Positions 21,292 to 30,782 are shown, counted from the first letter of the stretch. The stretch: DNA of 64,000 nt from an uncultured Spartobacteria bacterium (GCA_903882875.1 CAIRYQ010000015.1:124001-188000), one strand, 5' to 3'. The notes: generated from the sequence alone by a model not told the origin. Program-made: numbers and translations.

Positions 21292-22119
21292 TCAGCGCAG
21301 CAGCCCGAGCCATCCGCACAGCACGAGCCAGAGCTTCGTGAGTTTACCGAGCGAGTAGCGGCGGTCGAAGACCTGCCAGCGGTCGAGGCGCATCTTTTCC
21401 AGCAGGCGCGAATAGACGGCGCGCATGATTTCCGCGGCGACGAGCGCCTTGCGGTCGGATGAGGGGCGGGCGGCGAGCGCGGCGTGGTAGAATTCCTGCG
21501 CGCGCACGGACTCGAAATCCATCAGCGCGAGGAACGCCTCGCTGCGGCTGCCCGATGCGATGTCCTCGCGCGTGACGCCGAAGCGCATCATGTCCTCCTG
21601 CGGGAGATAAATGCGGACCTCGTTGGCGAAGTCCTGGCCGACGTCGCGCAGGATGTTCGTGAGCTGGAAGGCGAGGCCGAGCTTCAGCGCATACTCGCGC
21701 GCGCCGGGATCCTTCGCGCCGAAGATGCCGAGACTCACGAGCCCGACCACGCTGGCGACGCGGTGGCAGTACAGTTCGAGCTGCTCCCAAGTCGCGTAGC
21801 TCGCACCGTCGAGGTCCATCTCCATCCCGGCGATGATTTCGAGGAAGTGATCCGTGGAGAGCGAGTGCCGCGCGATGATCTCGCGCACGGGCGCGGCGAG
21901 CGCGCTCTCGCCCGGCGTCTCCGCACGCACGGCGCTGCGCCACTTTGCGAGCGCGGCCACCTTTTCCGCGCGCGGCGCGGGCTCGTCCACGATGTCATCC
22001 ACGAGCCGGCAGAATGCGTAGAATGTGCTCATGTCGCGCCGCCGTTCCTTCGGCAGCGCGGCAAATGCGAGGGCGAGGTTCGACTTGCTCGCGCGTGTGA
22101 TTTTCTCCGCCTCGGTCAC
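21292..22119 (-). CDS. Squalene/phytoene synthase family prenyltransferase
   Basis: This 275-residue enzyme condenses two prenyl diphosphates head to head. The first aspartate-rich motif is LVDDIVDE (about residues 38-45) and the second is NILRDVGQDF with the following ANEVRIYLP. The FAFC-type segment FYAFCRLVDD is also typical. Members of this size include phytoene synthase (CrtB) and the HpnC/HpnD proteins of squalene synthesis, and the window has no carotenoid or hopanoid partner genes to decide between them. The start is GTG at 22119. Confidence 0.9.
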   Translation of the reverse strand: MTEAEKITRASKSNLALAFAALPKERRRDMSTFYAFCRLVDDIVDEPAPRAEKVAALAKWRSAVRAETPGESALAAPVREIIARHSLSTDHFLEIIAGMEMDLDGASYATWEQLELYCHRVASVVGLVSLGIFGAKDPGAREYALKLGLAFQLTNILRDVGQDFANEVRIYLPQEDMMRFGVTREDIASGSRSEAFLALMDFESVRAQEFYHAALAARPSSDRKALVAAEIMRAVYSRLLEKMRLDRWQVFDRRYSLGKLTKLWLVLCGWLGLLR

Positions 22120-22308
22120 GGTGCGCTGCGGGCGTGGTGGTTTCTTTTCACGCTGTGATTAAGCGGTGCCTCGTGCGTGCGGCGCAAGCGGGTTTGTGCC
22201 GTGTTCCCGTTCTCGGTGCGCGGACGCTTGGCAGATTGTCAGCGCCGCCTCTGCGCCTCCCTTACAATGCCCGTGCAGCGGGATTGTCCCGGCACAGACA
22301 ATTTCCCC

Positions 22309-23868
22309 ATGAGCAAAAAATCCGCACCGATAGAAGCCGATGCCGCCGATCTCTCCCGGCGCAATTTTCTAAAATCCTCCGCCACCGCCGCGCTCGGGAC
22401 CACACTCGCGGCGGCGAAGGCGGATGCGGAAACTGAAAGGCCGCGCGCAGTTTCCATCCGCGAGGAAAACGCGAAGGAGGGCGCGCGCGACTGGCAGCTC
22501 ACGCGCGTGCGGCTCGACAAAAATGGCGGCTACCGCGCACCCGCCGTCGAGGGCTACTGCTCGCGGCAGTCCGTACTCGCGGGCGAATCGCTCGACATCA
22601 TGGTGAGCACAAATCCGCCCGCGAATTTCACCATCGAGATTTTCCGCACCGGCTACTACGGCGGACGCGGTGCGCGGCACATGACCACGCTCGGGCCATT
22701 CGCGGGAAAAAAGCAGCCCGATCCCGAAATCGGCGACAAGCGCCTGCGCGAATGCCAATGGGAGCCGAGCACTTCGCTGAAGATTCCCGCCGACTGGCCG
22801 AGCGGCGTCTATCTCGGACGGCTCACCACGGTGCCCGACGCGGCGGACAAGCCGTATTGGCAGAACTACGTCATCTTCATCGTGCGCGACACGCGCAAGG
22901 CCGACATCCTTTTCCAGTGCAGCGACAACACTTGGCAGGCCTACAACAAATGGCCCGACAACTTCTCGCTCTACACCGACCCCCGCGGCGCGCACGCACG
23001 CGGCGTCTCAGTGAGCTTTGATCGGCCCTACGCGAAATATGCGCAGATCTACGAAAACCCGCAGTCGCTCGGCAGCGGCGAATGGCTCTGCTTCGAATTC
23101 CCGCTCGCCTACTGGCTCGAGCAGCAGGGCTACGACGTGACGTATTGCTCGAACAGCGACTGCCTCGACTCGTCGCAAATCACGCGCTGCAAAACTTTCT
23201 TCAGCGTCGGCCACGATGAATACTGGGATCTGCGGCAATACGACGCGGTGAAAGGCGCGATTGATTCCGGCGTGAACGCGCTGTGGCTCTGCGGCAACTC
23301 CGTCTTCGCCGTCAGCAATTTTTACAAATCATCGAGCGGCGCGCCGAACCGCATCATCACGCGCGACGGCCATTTCGCCGGCATGAGCAACGACGAGGTC
23401 GCGATGGAAAAAGCGGTCTTCACGAACAACTACGAGCGCCTCGGCCCCGACGAGAGCCTCATCATCGGCGCGCGCAGCATCGTGCCGTTCAACGGCGGCG
23501 GCGACTGGACATGCACCAAGCCCGACCACTGGATCTACGAGGGCACCGGCATGAAACACGGCGACAGCATTCGCGGTCTCGTCGGCTGGGAGCACCACGG
23601 CGCGCCTGCAAGAATCCCCGGCCTCGAAGTCGTCGCCGAGGGCACGAGTTGGAAAAGCGGCACAATTCCCGCGCACTACACCGCGACAATTTTCCCCGGC
23701 CCGAAGAATAATTTCGTCTTCAACGCCGCGACGATTTTCTGGGCGCAGGGCCTCGGCAATCCGCCCGGCCACATGCTCCCGTGGTCGCACTGGTCGCGCC
23801 CGCAAGGGCCGGACGAGCGCGTGCAGCGCATCACAAAGAACCTCCTCGACCGCGCGATCCGCGCGTGA
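22309..23868 (+). CDS. Tat-exported protein with N,N-dimethylformamidase large-subunit-like domain
   Basis: The 519-residue product begins with a twin-arginine signal (SRRNFLKSSATAALG, residues 16-30). The body resembles the C-terminal part of the large subunit of N,N-dimethylformamidase: GYYGGRGARHM, DWPSGVYLGRL, ADILFQCSDNTWQAYNKWP and FFSVGHDEYWDLRQYDAV. Proteins of this type are common as single genes in soil bacteria and need not act on dimethylformamide. The ATG at 22309 starts the Tat signal, while the open frame extends to 22177. A signal-bearing protein follows 54 bases downstream. Confidence 0.8.
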   Translation: MSKKSAPIEADAADLSRRNFLKSSATAALGTTLAAAKADAETERPRAVSIREENAKEGARDWQLTRVRLDKNGGYRAPAVEGYCSRQSVLAGESLDIMVSTNPPANFTIEIFRTGYYGGRGARHMTTLGPFAGKKQPDPEIGDKRLRECQWEPSTSLKIPADWPSGVYLGRLTTVPDAADKPYWQNYVIFIVRDTRKADILFQCSDNTWQAYNKWPDNFSLYTDPRGAHARGVSVSFDRPYAKYAQIYENPQSLGSGEWLCFEFPLAYWLEQQGYDVTYCSNSDCLDSSQITRCKTFFSVGHDEYWDLRQYDAVKGAIDSGVNALWLCGNSVFAVSNFYKSSSGAPNRIITRDGHFAGMSNDEVAMEKAVFTNNYERLGPDESLIIGARSIVPFNGGGDWTCTKPDHWIYEGTGMKHGDSIRGLVGWEHHGAPARIPGLEVVAEGTSWKSGTIPAHYTATIFPGPKNNFVFNAATIFWAQGLGNPPGHMLPWSHWSRPQGPDERVQRITKNLLDRAIRA

Positions 23869-23922
23869 ACGGCGTCATGCGCCGGTTGAAATCGAAACCG
23901 AGTTCACCTACATGACACCCCC

Positions 23923-24660
23923 ATGAGAATTCTCCCGCTCCTGCTCGCATCCCTCGGCGTTCTCGGCGGCGACCTCCCCGTTTCCGCCGCCGAGGTGCCG
24001 CCACCGCTAGCCAAACGCGGCGCGCTGCTTTTCTCCGACGACTTCGAGCGCACTGAAATCGGGCCGCGATGGGAGACCAGTCAGCGGGCGTTTTCCATCG
24101 TGAATGGCGCGCTGAAAGGTGGGCAGGTGCGCAGCGAGCACGGCGCGATCGGTGCGGTCGAGGTTCCGTTCAAGGACGCCGTCATTGAGTTCAAGTTCCG
24201 CTTCGAGGGCGCGATGGGCATCAGCGCCGTATGCGACGACAAAGCATTCCAGGGATCGCACGCCGGCCACCTCTGCCGCGTCACCATCAACCCCCGGCTC
24301 ATCCGTCTCGGCGACGACAAGGAAGGCGGGATGCGCAAGGACATTCTGGAAATGCGCAAGGATCCGAAGCGCAAGGCCGAGGTTGACAAACTCATTGAAG
24401 GCCGCACCGCGACCTTCCCGATGAAAATCGAGACCAGCCAGTGGCATCACCTCGTGATGGAGATCGTCGGCGACGAAATGCGCGTGAGCCTAGACGACAA
24501 GCCGGCTGGCTGGCTGAAATCCCCCGGCATCGCGCACCCGACCAAGGGCCGCTTCCACTTCACCATCAGCGGCAAGGATGTGCTGCTCGACGACGTAAAA
24601 ATCTGGGCCGCCGAACCGGCTGGCCCGTCTCCATGCAAGGCTTCCAGTGATTCGAAGTAG
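23923..24660 (+). CDS. Secreted concanavalin-like (laminin-G/DUF1080-type) protein
   Basis: This 245-residue protein has a signal peptide (MRILPLLLASLGVLGGDLPVSAA). A beta-sandwich pattern follows: LLFSDDFERTEIGPRWE, DAVIEFKFRFEG, WHHLVMEIVGDEMRVSLDD and a final LLDDVKIWAAEP. The DDFER start and the closing strand are typical of concanavalin-like lectin/glucanase folds in this phylum. No catalytic residues of a glycoside hydrolase family are evident. It follows the DMFase-like gene on the same strand and converges with the Gfo/Idh/MocA gene. Confidence 0.75.
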   Translation: MRILPLLLASLGVLGGDLPVSAAEVPPPLAKRGALLFSDDFERTEIGPRWETSQRAFSIVNGALKGGQVRSEHGAIGAVEVPFKDAVIEFKFRFEGAMGISAVCDDKAFQGSHAGHLCRVTINPRLIRLGDDKEGGMRKDILEMRKDPKRKAEVDKLIEGRTATFPMKIETSQWHHLVMEIVGDEMRVSLDDKPAGWLKSPGIAHPTKGRFHFTISGKDVLLDDVKIWAAEPAGPSPCKASSDSK

Positions 24661-24681
24661 GAAGCAGCGGAGCTGGCACCT

Positions 24682-26046
24682 CTACCCCAGCGTCCATCCC
24701 TTGCGGTATTCGCGGCGGAGGAAGCGCTCGGCATCGGGCGCGTTTGGAATGCGCATCGCCGCCGTGTCCCACTGGAGTTTTTTTCCTGCGCGATACGCGA
24801 CGTTGCCGAGGTGGTTCGCCTCGGTGAGACGGCCGCTGTAGGCGAAGTTGCACAGCGTGGGCGAGCCGGTCTTGCACGCCTGAATCCATTCCATGTGATG
24901 ACCGAGCGACGGCGCGATCGTTTCCGATGGCGGCACGAATCCCTCGAATTGTTTTTCCGGCAGCAGCACGTATTTGCCGTAGTTCGAGAGGAGCATTCCT
25001 TTGTCGCCAACGAAGAGGACGCCGTCGGGCCACTGCGGTATCACTTTTTCCGTCCACTGCGGCGGCTTCATCTGGCCCTGATACCACGTGAGCTTCAGCG
25101 GCGGCATCGCGCCGCGCGCGCCGTAGGTGTAGGTCGCGCTCATCGTGGCGGGCGCGATCTCCGGGTGCGGCGGCGGGCCGCTGGCCTCGATGGTGAGCGG
25201 GGCGTCGAGATTCAGCGCCCAGAATGGAAGATCGTTCCAGTGCGAGCCGAGGTCGCTCATCGTGCCGTTTCCAAAATCCCACCAGCGATACCACTTCGGC
25301 CCTGGGAAATAGACACTGTTGTAAGGACGCATCGGCGCGGGACCGATCCACAAATCCCAGTCGAGTCCCGCGGGCACGGGCTCGGCTTCGGCGGGACGTT
25401 CGAGCACGCTCACGATGTCCTTGTAAGTCGCTGCGTCCTCGGCGGACTGGCGGCCCCACGTGCGGTTCACCCACACGTGGACTTCGCGCACGGGGCCGAT
25501 GGCATTTCCCTGAATGAGTTCGACGACGCGGCGGTAATTGTTCGTCGCGTGAATCTGCGTGCCCATCTGCGTGGCGACACCGGCGGCCTTCGCGGCCTCG
25601 GTGACGATGCGCGCCTCGTGCACGTCGCGCGTGAGCGGCTTCTCGCAATAGACGTGCTTTTTCCGCCGCAGCGCGGGCAGCGTGGCAAATGCGTGCGTGT
25701 GCTCGGTCGTGGCGACGACGACGGCGTCGAACTCGGAGTCCTTCAGCGTGTCATACATCTTGCGGAAGTCGGTGAACTTCTTCGCGACCGGCGCCTTCGC
25801 AGCGGCGGCATCGAGGTTCTTCCCGTTCACGTCGCAGAGCGCGACGATGTTCTCGCTCATCACGCCCGCCATGTCCGAAGCGCCGCGCCCGCCGCAACCG
25901 ATAATCGCGATGTTGAGTTGCCCGCCCGGTGAAGCGGAGCGGAGGATGGCCGGGAAGCCGAGCACGCCCGTGGCGGCGGCTGCGGTGTGGATAAAGCTGC
26001 GGCGCGTCATCGAAGAAGGGCGCGCGGGAGTGTGACGTTTGTTCAT
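24682..26046 (-). CDS. Tat-exported Gfo/Idh/MocA family oxidoreductase
   Basis: This 454-residue protein carries a Tat signal ([18 protein letters not shown]). It is followed by an NAD(P)-binding Rossmann motif ([16 protein letters not shown]) and the family signature [15 protein letters not shown], whose EKP lysine is catalytic. The C-terminal part is the alpha/beta substrate domain. Exported members with a bound cofactor are numerous in Verrucomicrobiota and act on sugars such as inositols and amino-sugar glycosides. The ATG at 26046 is used; ATG at 26010 (MTRRSF) is a plausible later start that would leave the Tat motif at the very N-terminus. It is the last gene of a minus-strand group with the aminotransferase and lyase. 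Confidence 0.9.
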   Translation of the reverse strand: MNKRHTPARPSSMTRRSFIHTAAAATGVLGFPAILRSASPGGQLNIAIIGCGGRGASDMAGVMSENIVALCDVNGKNLDAAAAKAPVAKKFTDFRKMYDTLKDSEFDAVVVATTEHTHAFATLPALRRKKHVYCEKPLTRDVHEARIVTEAAKAAGVATQMGTQIHATNNYRRVVELIQGNAIGPVREVHVWVNRTWGRQSAEDAATYKDIVSVLERPAEAEPVPAGLDWDLWIGPAPMRPYNSVYFPGPKWYRWWDFGNGTMSDLGSHWNDLPFWALNLDAPLTIEASGPPPHPEIAPATMSATYTYGARGAMPPLKLTWYQGQMKPPQWTEKVIPQWPDGVLFVGDKGMLLSNYGKYVLLPEKQFEGFVPPSETIAPSLGHHMEWIQACKTGSPTLCNFAYSGRLTEANHLGNVAYRAGKKLQWDTAAMRIPNAPDAERFLRREYRKGWTLG

Positions 26047-26167
26047 GGGTTTCGAGTTCGGGGTTGAGGGTGAAAGTGCGCAGCGTGCCGGTGTTCGAGC
26101 GCATCGCTGCAAGGCGACTACATTAAAGCGCGGCGTTTCTTTGGCGATTCCAAAGGCGCGGCGAAAC

Positions 26168-27544
26168 TCATGCGAGCGCAGCGACGGCCTCGTCCGTCGC
26201 CTCGGCGAGAACGGTGAGGGATTCTTCGAGCGCGTCGCGCGGAATCGTCAGCGGCGGCGCGATCTTCACGGTCTGTCCCCAAGCGCCGACGGGCGAGAAG
26301 ATCAGCAGCCCCTTCCACATGCAGCGCTCGATGATCGCATGAGCGAGGTCGTGGTCGGGTTCCTTCGTGCCGCGCTTCACGGCCTGCATTCCCGCAACGA
26401 GTCCGCGTGCGGTGACGTGGCCGATGACCTGCGGGTGCTTCGCCTGAATTCTCTTCAAGCCCGCGAGCAGCACGGGCTCCAGCGATGCGGCATTCTCCGT
26501 GAGCTTTTCGCGGATGATCTTCCGCACGCTCGCGAGTGCGGCGGCGACGCACACCGGGTTGCCCGTGTGCGTGCTCGTCATCGAGCCGGGGCCGAACTGA
26601 TCCATGATGGATTCGCGCCCGATCACCGCGGAGAGCGGCAGCGAACTGCTGATGCCCTTGCCGCAGCAAATCACATCCGGCGACACGCCGTAGTGCTCGA
26701 ACGCCCAGAATTTCCCCGTGCGCCCGAAGCCCGCCTGCACTTCGTCGAACGTCAGCACGATGTTGTTCGCATCGCACCACGCGCGCAATTTTTGCACAAA
26801 CTCCACCGGCGCGAAATCCGGCCCGACGCCCTGATACGATTCCATGATCACACCCGCCGTTGTCTCCGGCGTGAGCCCACGCGCAGCGACTGCTTTCAAA
26901 AACGCGTCGAAGCTCGTATCCGTTTGCCAGTAGCCGTCGGGGAACGGCGCGGTGATGATCGCCGGGTCTTCGTTCACGATCCAATTTTTCTGCCCCGCCA
27001 TTCCGCCCGCCTGCTGCGAGCCGAGCGTGCGCCCGTGAAAGCCGCGCTCCCATCCGATGATGCCGATCTTTTTGTTCCCGCCGACCTTGATGCCGTGCGC
27101 GCGGCTCAATTTGATCGCACACTCCGTCGCCTCCGAACCCGTCGTGAGCAGGAACACTTTCCGCAATCCCTCCGGCGCAAGCCCGGCGAGAACCTCCGCG
27201 AGTTCCGCGCGCTCCTCGCTCGGGAAACAGTAATTGTGCAGCAGCCCGCTGTTCACCTGATCGAGGATCGCCTGCTTCACCTCCGGCGCGCAGTGGCCCG
27301 CGTTCGTCACGAGCACGCCGCTCGACCAGTCGAGCCAGCGGTTGCCGTGCTTGTCGTAAATGGAAATGTTCTCCGCGCGGTCCCACACGATCGGCGGCTG
27401 CCCGCGCATGGACTGCGGCTCGAACTTGCGCAGCTTTTCGAGCGTCGCGAGCGAATCCGGATGCGGAATCTGCGTGGCGATGCGGCGATACTTGGTCTCG
27501 ACGTGCGGGACGGTCTGCGGGGTGATGCTGAATTCTTTGCCCAT
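26168..27544 (-). CDS. Class III aminotransferase (4-aminobutyrate aminotransferase-like)
   Basis: The 458-residue product is a PLP-dependent omega-aminotransferase. It shows [16 protein letters not shown], the [15 protein letters not shown] loop, [23 protein letters not shown] and the PLP lysine in [16 protein letters not shown]. It could use 4-aminobutyrate, acetylornithine or another omega-amino compound. The neighbouring DapA-family lyase and Gfo/Idh/MocA enzyme suggest a catabolic rather than biosynthetic role. It lies 95 bases downstream of the lyase gene. Confidence 0.92.
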   Translation of the reverse strand: MGKEFSITPQTVPHVETKYRRIATQIPHPDSLATLEKLRKFEPQSMRGQPPIVWDRAENISIYDKHGNRWLDWSSGVLVTNAGHCAPEVKQAILDQVNSGLLHNYCFPSEERAELAEVLAGLAPEGLRKVFLLTTGSEATECAIKLSRAHGIKVGGNKKIGIIGWERGFHGRTLGSQQAGGMAGQKNWIVNEDPAIITAPFPDGYWQTDTSFDAFLKAVAARGLTPETTAGVIMESYQGVGPDFAPVEFVQKLRAWCDANNIVLTFDEVQAGFGRTGKFWAFEHYGVSPDVICCGKGISSSLPLSAVIGRESIMDQFGPGSMTSTHTGNPVCVAAALASVRKIIREKLTENAASLEPVLLAGLKRIQAKHPQVIGHVTARGLVAGMQAVKRGTKEPDHDLAHAIIERCMWKGLLIFSPVGAWGQTVKIAPPLTIPRDALEESLTVLAEATDEAVAALA

Positions 27545-27639
27545 AATGTGTGCGTGGTTTGTGTGTCTGCATTCCTACGGCACCGCGCCGCGCGCCTCTA
27601 CGCGCTTTGTCACGGATTCTGATACTTCCGTGCGCTCAC

Positions 27640-28545
27640 TCAGCGCCGCGCCAGCTTCGGGCGGTTCTTGATTCCATCGCGGATGATCTTCAGCACCCGC
27701 TTGCGCTCGTCGCCGGTGATCGGGAGGCGCGGCGCGCGCACCCACTCGGTGCCGAGGCCCGTCTCCTGCGCGCAGAGCTTGATGTATTGCACGAAGTGCG
27801 GGTGCGTATCGAGCTTCATGAGCGGCTGGAACCAGCGGTAGAATTTCCGCGCCTCGTCCCAGCGGCCCTCGCGCGTGAGTTCCCACAGCCGCTGATTTTC
27901 CGCGGGAAATGCCACGCCCGTGCCCGCGACCCAGCCGTCAATGCCGACGATGCTCGCCTCCAGAATGAGATCGTCCACGCCGGTGAACACCGCATAGCGC
28001 CCGCCGATCGCGTTGTGAATCTCCGTGATGCGGCGCGGGTCGCCCGAGCTTTCCTTCAGCGCGATAAAGGCCGGCTCGTCCGCCAGCTCCGCGAACATCG
28101 CGGGCGTGATGTCATTCCCGTAGCTGATCGGGTTGTTGTAAATCATGATCGGCAGCCCGCCGCCGCGCGCCACGGCGCGGAAATACGCGAGCGTCTCGCG
28201 CACATCGCCCTTGTAGCTCATCGGCGGCATGAGCATCACGCCGCTCCCGCCGAATGCCGCCACATCGCGCACATAGCGGATCGCCGCCGCCGTCGAGGAC
28301 TCCGCGACACCGCTCAGCACCGGCACGCGACCGCGCGCCGTCTCCACGGCACAGCGCACCACGGCCAGCTTTTCATCCGGCGACAGCGTCTGGTTTTCCC
28401 CCAGCGAACCGCACACGATCAGCCCGCTCACGCCGCTCTTGATGAGCACTTCAAAGTGCCGTGCGGTCGCGGGGAGGTCGAGCGACTGATCGCGTTTGAG
28501 TTGCGTGAGACATGCGGGGAAGACGCCGGACCAGTGGGGTTTCAT
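27640..28545 (-). CDS. Dihydrodipicolinate synthase/N-acetylneuraminate lyase family protein
   Basis: This 301-residue barrel enzyme has the family pattern GVSGLIVCGSLGENQTLSPDEK, VPVLSGVAE, IMIYNNPISYGNDI with the catalytic Tyr, and the Schiff-base Lys in FIALKESSGD. Compared with true DapA, its context (next to an aminotransferase and a dehydrogenase, with no lysine genes) suggests cleavage of a keto acid in catabolism. The ATG at 28545 (MKPHWSG) is taken as the start. The open frame continues upstream only because the repeat-rich DNA there has few stops. Confidence 0.9.
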   Translation of the reverse strand: MKPHWSGVFPACLTQLKRDQSLDLPATARHFEVLIKSGVSGLIVCGSLGENQTLSPDEKLAVVRCAVETARGRVPVLSGVAESSTAAAIRYVRDVAAFGGSGVMLMPPMSYKGDVRETLAYFRAVARGGGLPIMIYNNPISYGNDITPAMFAELADEPAFIALKESSGDPRRITEIHNAIGGRYAVFTGVDDLILEASIVGIDGWVAGTGVAFPAENQRLWELTREGRWDEARKFYRWFQPLMKLDTHPHFVQYIKLCAQETGLGTEWVRAPRLPITGDERKRVLKIIRDGIKNRPKLARR

Positions 28546-28838
28546 CCCCTTAGCTAGACTGAGTCGCAGCCGCACCGCAATCCCGGCGTCGCCCGCCCGC
28601 GCATGAAAATGTCGGGTGGGGGCGCGGTACGGATGCCCGTTCCGGCCCGGACGCTGACGGCTCTCCGCAAAAGATCCCTGCCCGTCCGGTCGCTTGGCAA
28701 AAAGATAAATCAGGCTGGCAGGAAGGCAGGAATGGAGAGTTCCCGGCCCTCTTTTCCTGATTTCCTGCCTTCCTGATTCGATGCTCCCTCCGAACATCAT
28801 CCAACCGGACAGGCATGATACGGTCACTCCACTGGCTG
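28546..28838. other. Non-coding stretch with a long hairpin
   Basis: No gene was recognised between the lyase start and the tandem repeat. A perfect 14-bp inverted repeat (CAGGAAGGCAGGAA at 28719-28732 and its complement at 28762-28775) forms a hairpin with a 29-base loop, built from the CAGGA-type words also seen around the GxxExxY gene. The promoter of the lyase is presumably here. Confidence 0.5.
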
Positions 28839-29216
28839 TCCGCTCCCGCCGTGCGCTTGTCTGCTCCTGCCGTGCGCATGTCCGCTCCCGCCGTGCGCCC
28901 GTCCGCTCCTGCCGTGCGCATGTCCGCTCCCGCCGTGCGCCCGTCCGCTCCCGCCGTGCGCTTGTCTGCTCCTGCCGTGCGCATGTCTGCTCCCGCCGTG
29001 CGCCCGTCCGCTCCCGCCGTGCGCTTGTCTGCTCCTGCCGTGCGCATGTCTGCTCCTGCCGTGCGCATGTCTGCTCCTGCCGTGCGCATGTCTGCTCCTG
29101 CCGTGCGCATGTCTGCTCCTGCCGTGCGCATGTCCGCTCCCGCCGTGCGCATGTCCGCTCCCGCCGTGCGCTTGTCCGCTCTCGCCGTACGCTTGTCTGC
29201 TCTCGCCGTGCGTTTG
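28839..29216. repeat. Minisatellite: 18 tandem copies of a 21-bp unit
   Basis: The unit is TCCGCTCCCGCCGTGCGC followed by ATG, TTG or CCG. It recurs 18 times without interruption, with T/C changes at fixed places. Because 21 is a multiple of three and the unit lacks stops in most frames, heptapeptide-repeat open frames appear on both strands (SAPAVRM on plus; DMRTAGA on minus). None has a good start, domain or flanking coding sequence, so the tract is annotated as DNA repeat only. The last copies diverge (GCTCTC in place of GCTCCC), as expected at the old edge of an expanding array. Confidence 0.9.
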
Positions 29217-29324
29217 TCCGGCGAAACCGAGCACACGAAAAATGGTGAAAAACGCCTGTTTTCGCCATTTTCCTGAAAAACCGCTGCTTATCCGCCCGTC
29301 TGAGCACGAAAGGCCCCGGTAAAT

Positions 29325-29540
29325 CCCAGGAAATAGCCCACCACTTCAGTGCTGGGTGAACGGATGGGCAAAAGGCCAAAGTCCCGCAGGGACGACAGAA
29401 CCGGGCCGAGCAATGAAGCCCGCCGAAGCCAGCCCGAAGGCCATACGCGCCGGCGCATGGCAACCGCCCTTCCGTCCCTGCGGGACTTTGTTCCCCGACT
29501 CCCCGCCGTTCCCAATGCTGAATCACTGGGCTATTCCCAG
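29325..29540. repeat. 216-bp palindromic element with nested inverted repeats
   Basis: The outer arms (29325-29363 and 29506-29540) are imperfect inverted copies centred on AATAGCCCA...TTCAG...TGGG. The inner arms CAAAGTCCCGCAGGGACG at 29377-29394 and its exact complement at 29473-29490 are perfect over 18 bases. The inner arm is itself palindromic (GTCCCGCAGGGAC). There is no coding potential. The design is that of a non-autonomous palindromic repeat element (MITE-like) or a structured RNA. Confidence 0.75.
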
Positions 29541-29713
29541 CAAAGTTCCTCGACCGCTCCCCCGCCTCCCGCTATGCGACTGCCATGCAAGCCGCCAACC
29601 CTGCATCCACCCCGGGAAACCGAGGCAAAGCACTCATTTCCCGCAACCCAGCGATGCGACTGCCGGAAAGCTCCAATCGTAGACTCAAAAATTAGGCGTT
29701 TCCAAGCCGTCAC

Positions 29714-30241
29714 GTGAAAATCGAAGAGCTACAAAAGACGTTCCCCGAAGGAATCGCCATTCCTGACGCTCTTGCACAGCTCTGCGCTTGGGACGAGACG
29801 CAAGACGATTTCTTCAGCGGCTATTTCGAGCTTTATGCCGACGTTCATGAGGCCATTCGGCATTGGTTCGGCACGCCTGCTGTCGTTGACCGTTTTGGCG
29901 TTTTTGGCAATGGCGCGGACGGCTCTTTGTATGCCATCTGGCGTCAGGATGACGGACGGCAACCCATTGTCCATTTGGGCTCCGAGGGTATAAACAACTT
30001 CGTCCTCTCATCTGACTTTGTTTCGTTCCTGCGCCTTTTGGCAATCGGTTACAATGAGATTGGCTTCGATGACTTATCGCAGCCACCCCACGAACCCGAC
30101 GAACCACCCAATGAGTCATTTCAGCATTGGGTATCCCAGACATTCTCAGTATCTATTCCCGCAACGGGCGCAGAGATCACAGAGCCTGCAAGAGCCGCAC
30201 ACGACGATTTCGAGAAATGGATTCAGACCAAAGTCCAGTGA
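29714..30241 (+). CDS. Hypothetical protein, possibly SMI1/KNR4 (SUKH)-like immunity protein
   Basis: The 175-residue acidic protein starts at GTG 29714. The central pattern (FGNGADGSLYAIWRQDDG, PIVHLGSEGINNFVLSSDF, VSFLRLLAIGYNEI) resembles SUKH-superfamily proteins, which often neutralise polymorphic or contact-dependent toxins. The match is by eye and weak, so the function is uncertain. Its base composition is clearly lower in GC than the surrounding genes. No toxin gene is next to it; on the left is a palindromic element and on the right a duplicated gene fragment. Confidence 0.6.
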   Translation: MKIEELQKTFPEGIAIPDALAQLCAWDETQDDFFSGYFELYADVHEAIRHWFGTPAVVDRFGVFGNGADGSLYAIWRQDDGRQPIVHLGSEGINNFVLSSDFVSFLRLLAIGYNEIGFDDLSQPPHEPDEPPNESFQHWVSQTFSVSIPATGAEITEPARAAHDDFEKWIQTKVQ

Positions 30242-30329
30242 CCTCAGAAATGCCTAGCCCTGCGCAGCAACCAACCAGCGCAGAGTGCAGCGTTCTTTCG
30301 CATTCGCCTGAATCTTACCGGCTCGCACC

Positions 30330-30412
30330 CTACCCCGCCGTGATCGCCGCGCGTTCGTCGTCGAGCGCGCCGGTCTTTTCCAGGAAGTAGTCGTAGCCGC
30401 CGGGGCAGCCGG
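30330..30412 (-). pseudogene. Duplicated 3' end of the ABC-F gene
   Basis: Bases 30331-30412 match 31045-31126, the last 27 codons of the ABC-F gene, with a single mismatch at 30406. The copy keeps the frame (GYDYFLEKTGALDDERAAITAG) and has TAG where the intact gene has TAA. The two copies bracket about 630 bases of unrelated DNA. The arrangement points to a duplication produced on insertion or to a tandem duplication followed by deletion. Confidence 0.85.
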
Positions 30413-30452
30413 GCGCTTGCCTTGCAATGGAAGCGCGGATACCATTCCCGCC

Positions 30453-30668
30453 ATGAGCACGCTGACTGAGATTGAAAATGCCATCGAACAACTGCCGCCG
30501 GAGCAGTGGGTGGAAATCCGCCGGTGGCTGGACAGCCACGCGCCGAAGGCCGCGGCTTCCCCGCATGTGGACTGGACCGGGAGCCGGTCCGTGACACGGC
30601 AACGCCCGCCGGAGACGCGACTCGACGCCGCAGTCGTGGCCGGGGCGCTGGCAGCCGTGCGGGAATAG
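30453..30668 (+). CDS. Antitoxin-like small protein paired with a truncated PIN toxin
   Basis: The 71-residue product begins MSTLTEIENAIEQLPPEQWVEIRRWLDSHA cut here into its typical pattern: an initial helix (EIENAIEQLP) and a second helix ending RRWLD, as in small antitoxins encoded just before VapC-type PIN toxins. The C-terminal half is disordered-looking and Arg/Ala-rich. The partner toxin begins 12 bases after the stop codon but is truncated. The ATG at 30453 is used because the helix pattern begins there. Confidence 0.65.
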   Translation: MSTLTEIENAIEQLPPEQWVEIRRWLDSHAPKAAASPHVDWTGSRSVTRQRPPETRLDAAVVAGALAAVRE

Positions 30669-30680
30669 CGGAAGCTTCCC

Positions 30681-30782
30681 GTGACCTGCGCAGACACCAG
30701 CTTCCTGCTCTCGCTCGCGGGGAATGACTCGAACAGCCCGGCCTTGCGAGGCGCGGAAGTTCTGGCATCTTCGCGGGCATGA
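30681..30782 (+). pseudogene. Truncated PIN-domain (VapC-like) toxin
   Basis: Starting at GTG 30681, the first 20 residues (VTCADTSFLLSLAGNDSNSP) match the beginning of a PIN-domain ribonuclease, with the first catalytic aspartate at position 5. The frame stops after 33 residues, where a full toxin would have about 130-140, so the other acidic residues are missing. The stop codon overlaps the ATG of the next gene. The toxin cannot be active. Confidence 0.7.

Noticed and set aside
28839-29216. CRISPR array
   Set aside because: The units are contiguous 21-bp copies with no unique spacers, and no cas genes are present.
28550-29236. Heptapeptide-repeat proteins (SAPAVRM, DMRTAGA, AHGRSRH) in the minisatellite
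   Set aside because: All arise from one 21-bp DNA repeat lacking stops in several frames. No frame has supporting start or flanking coding sequence.
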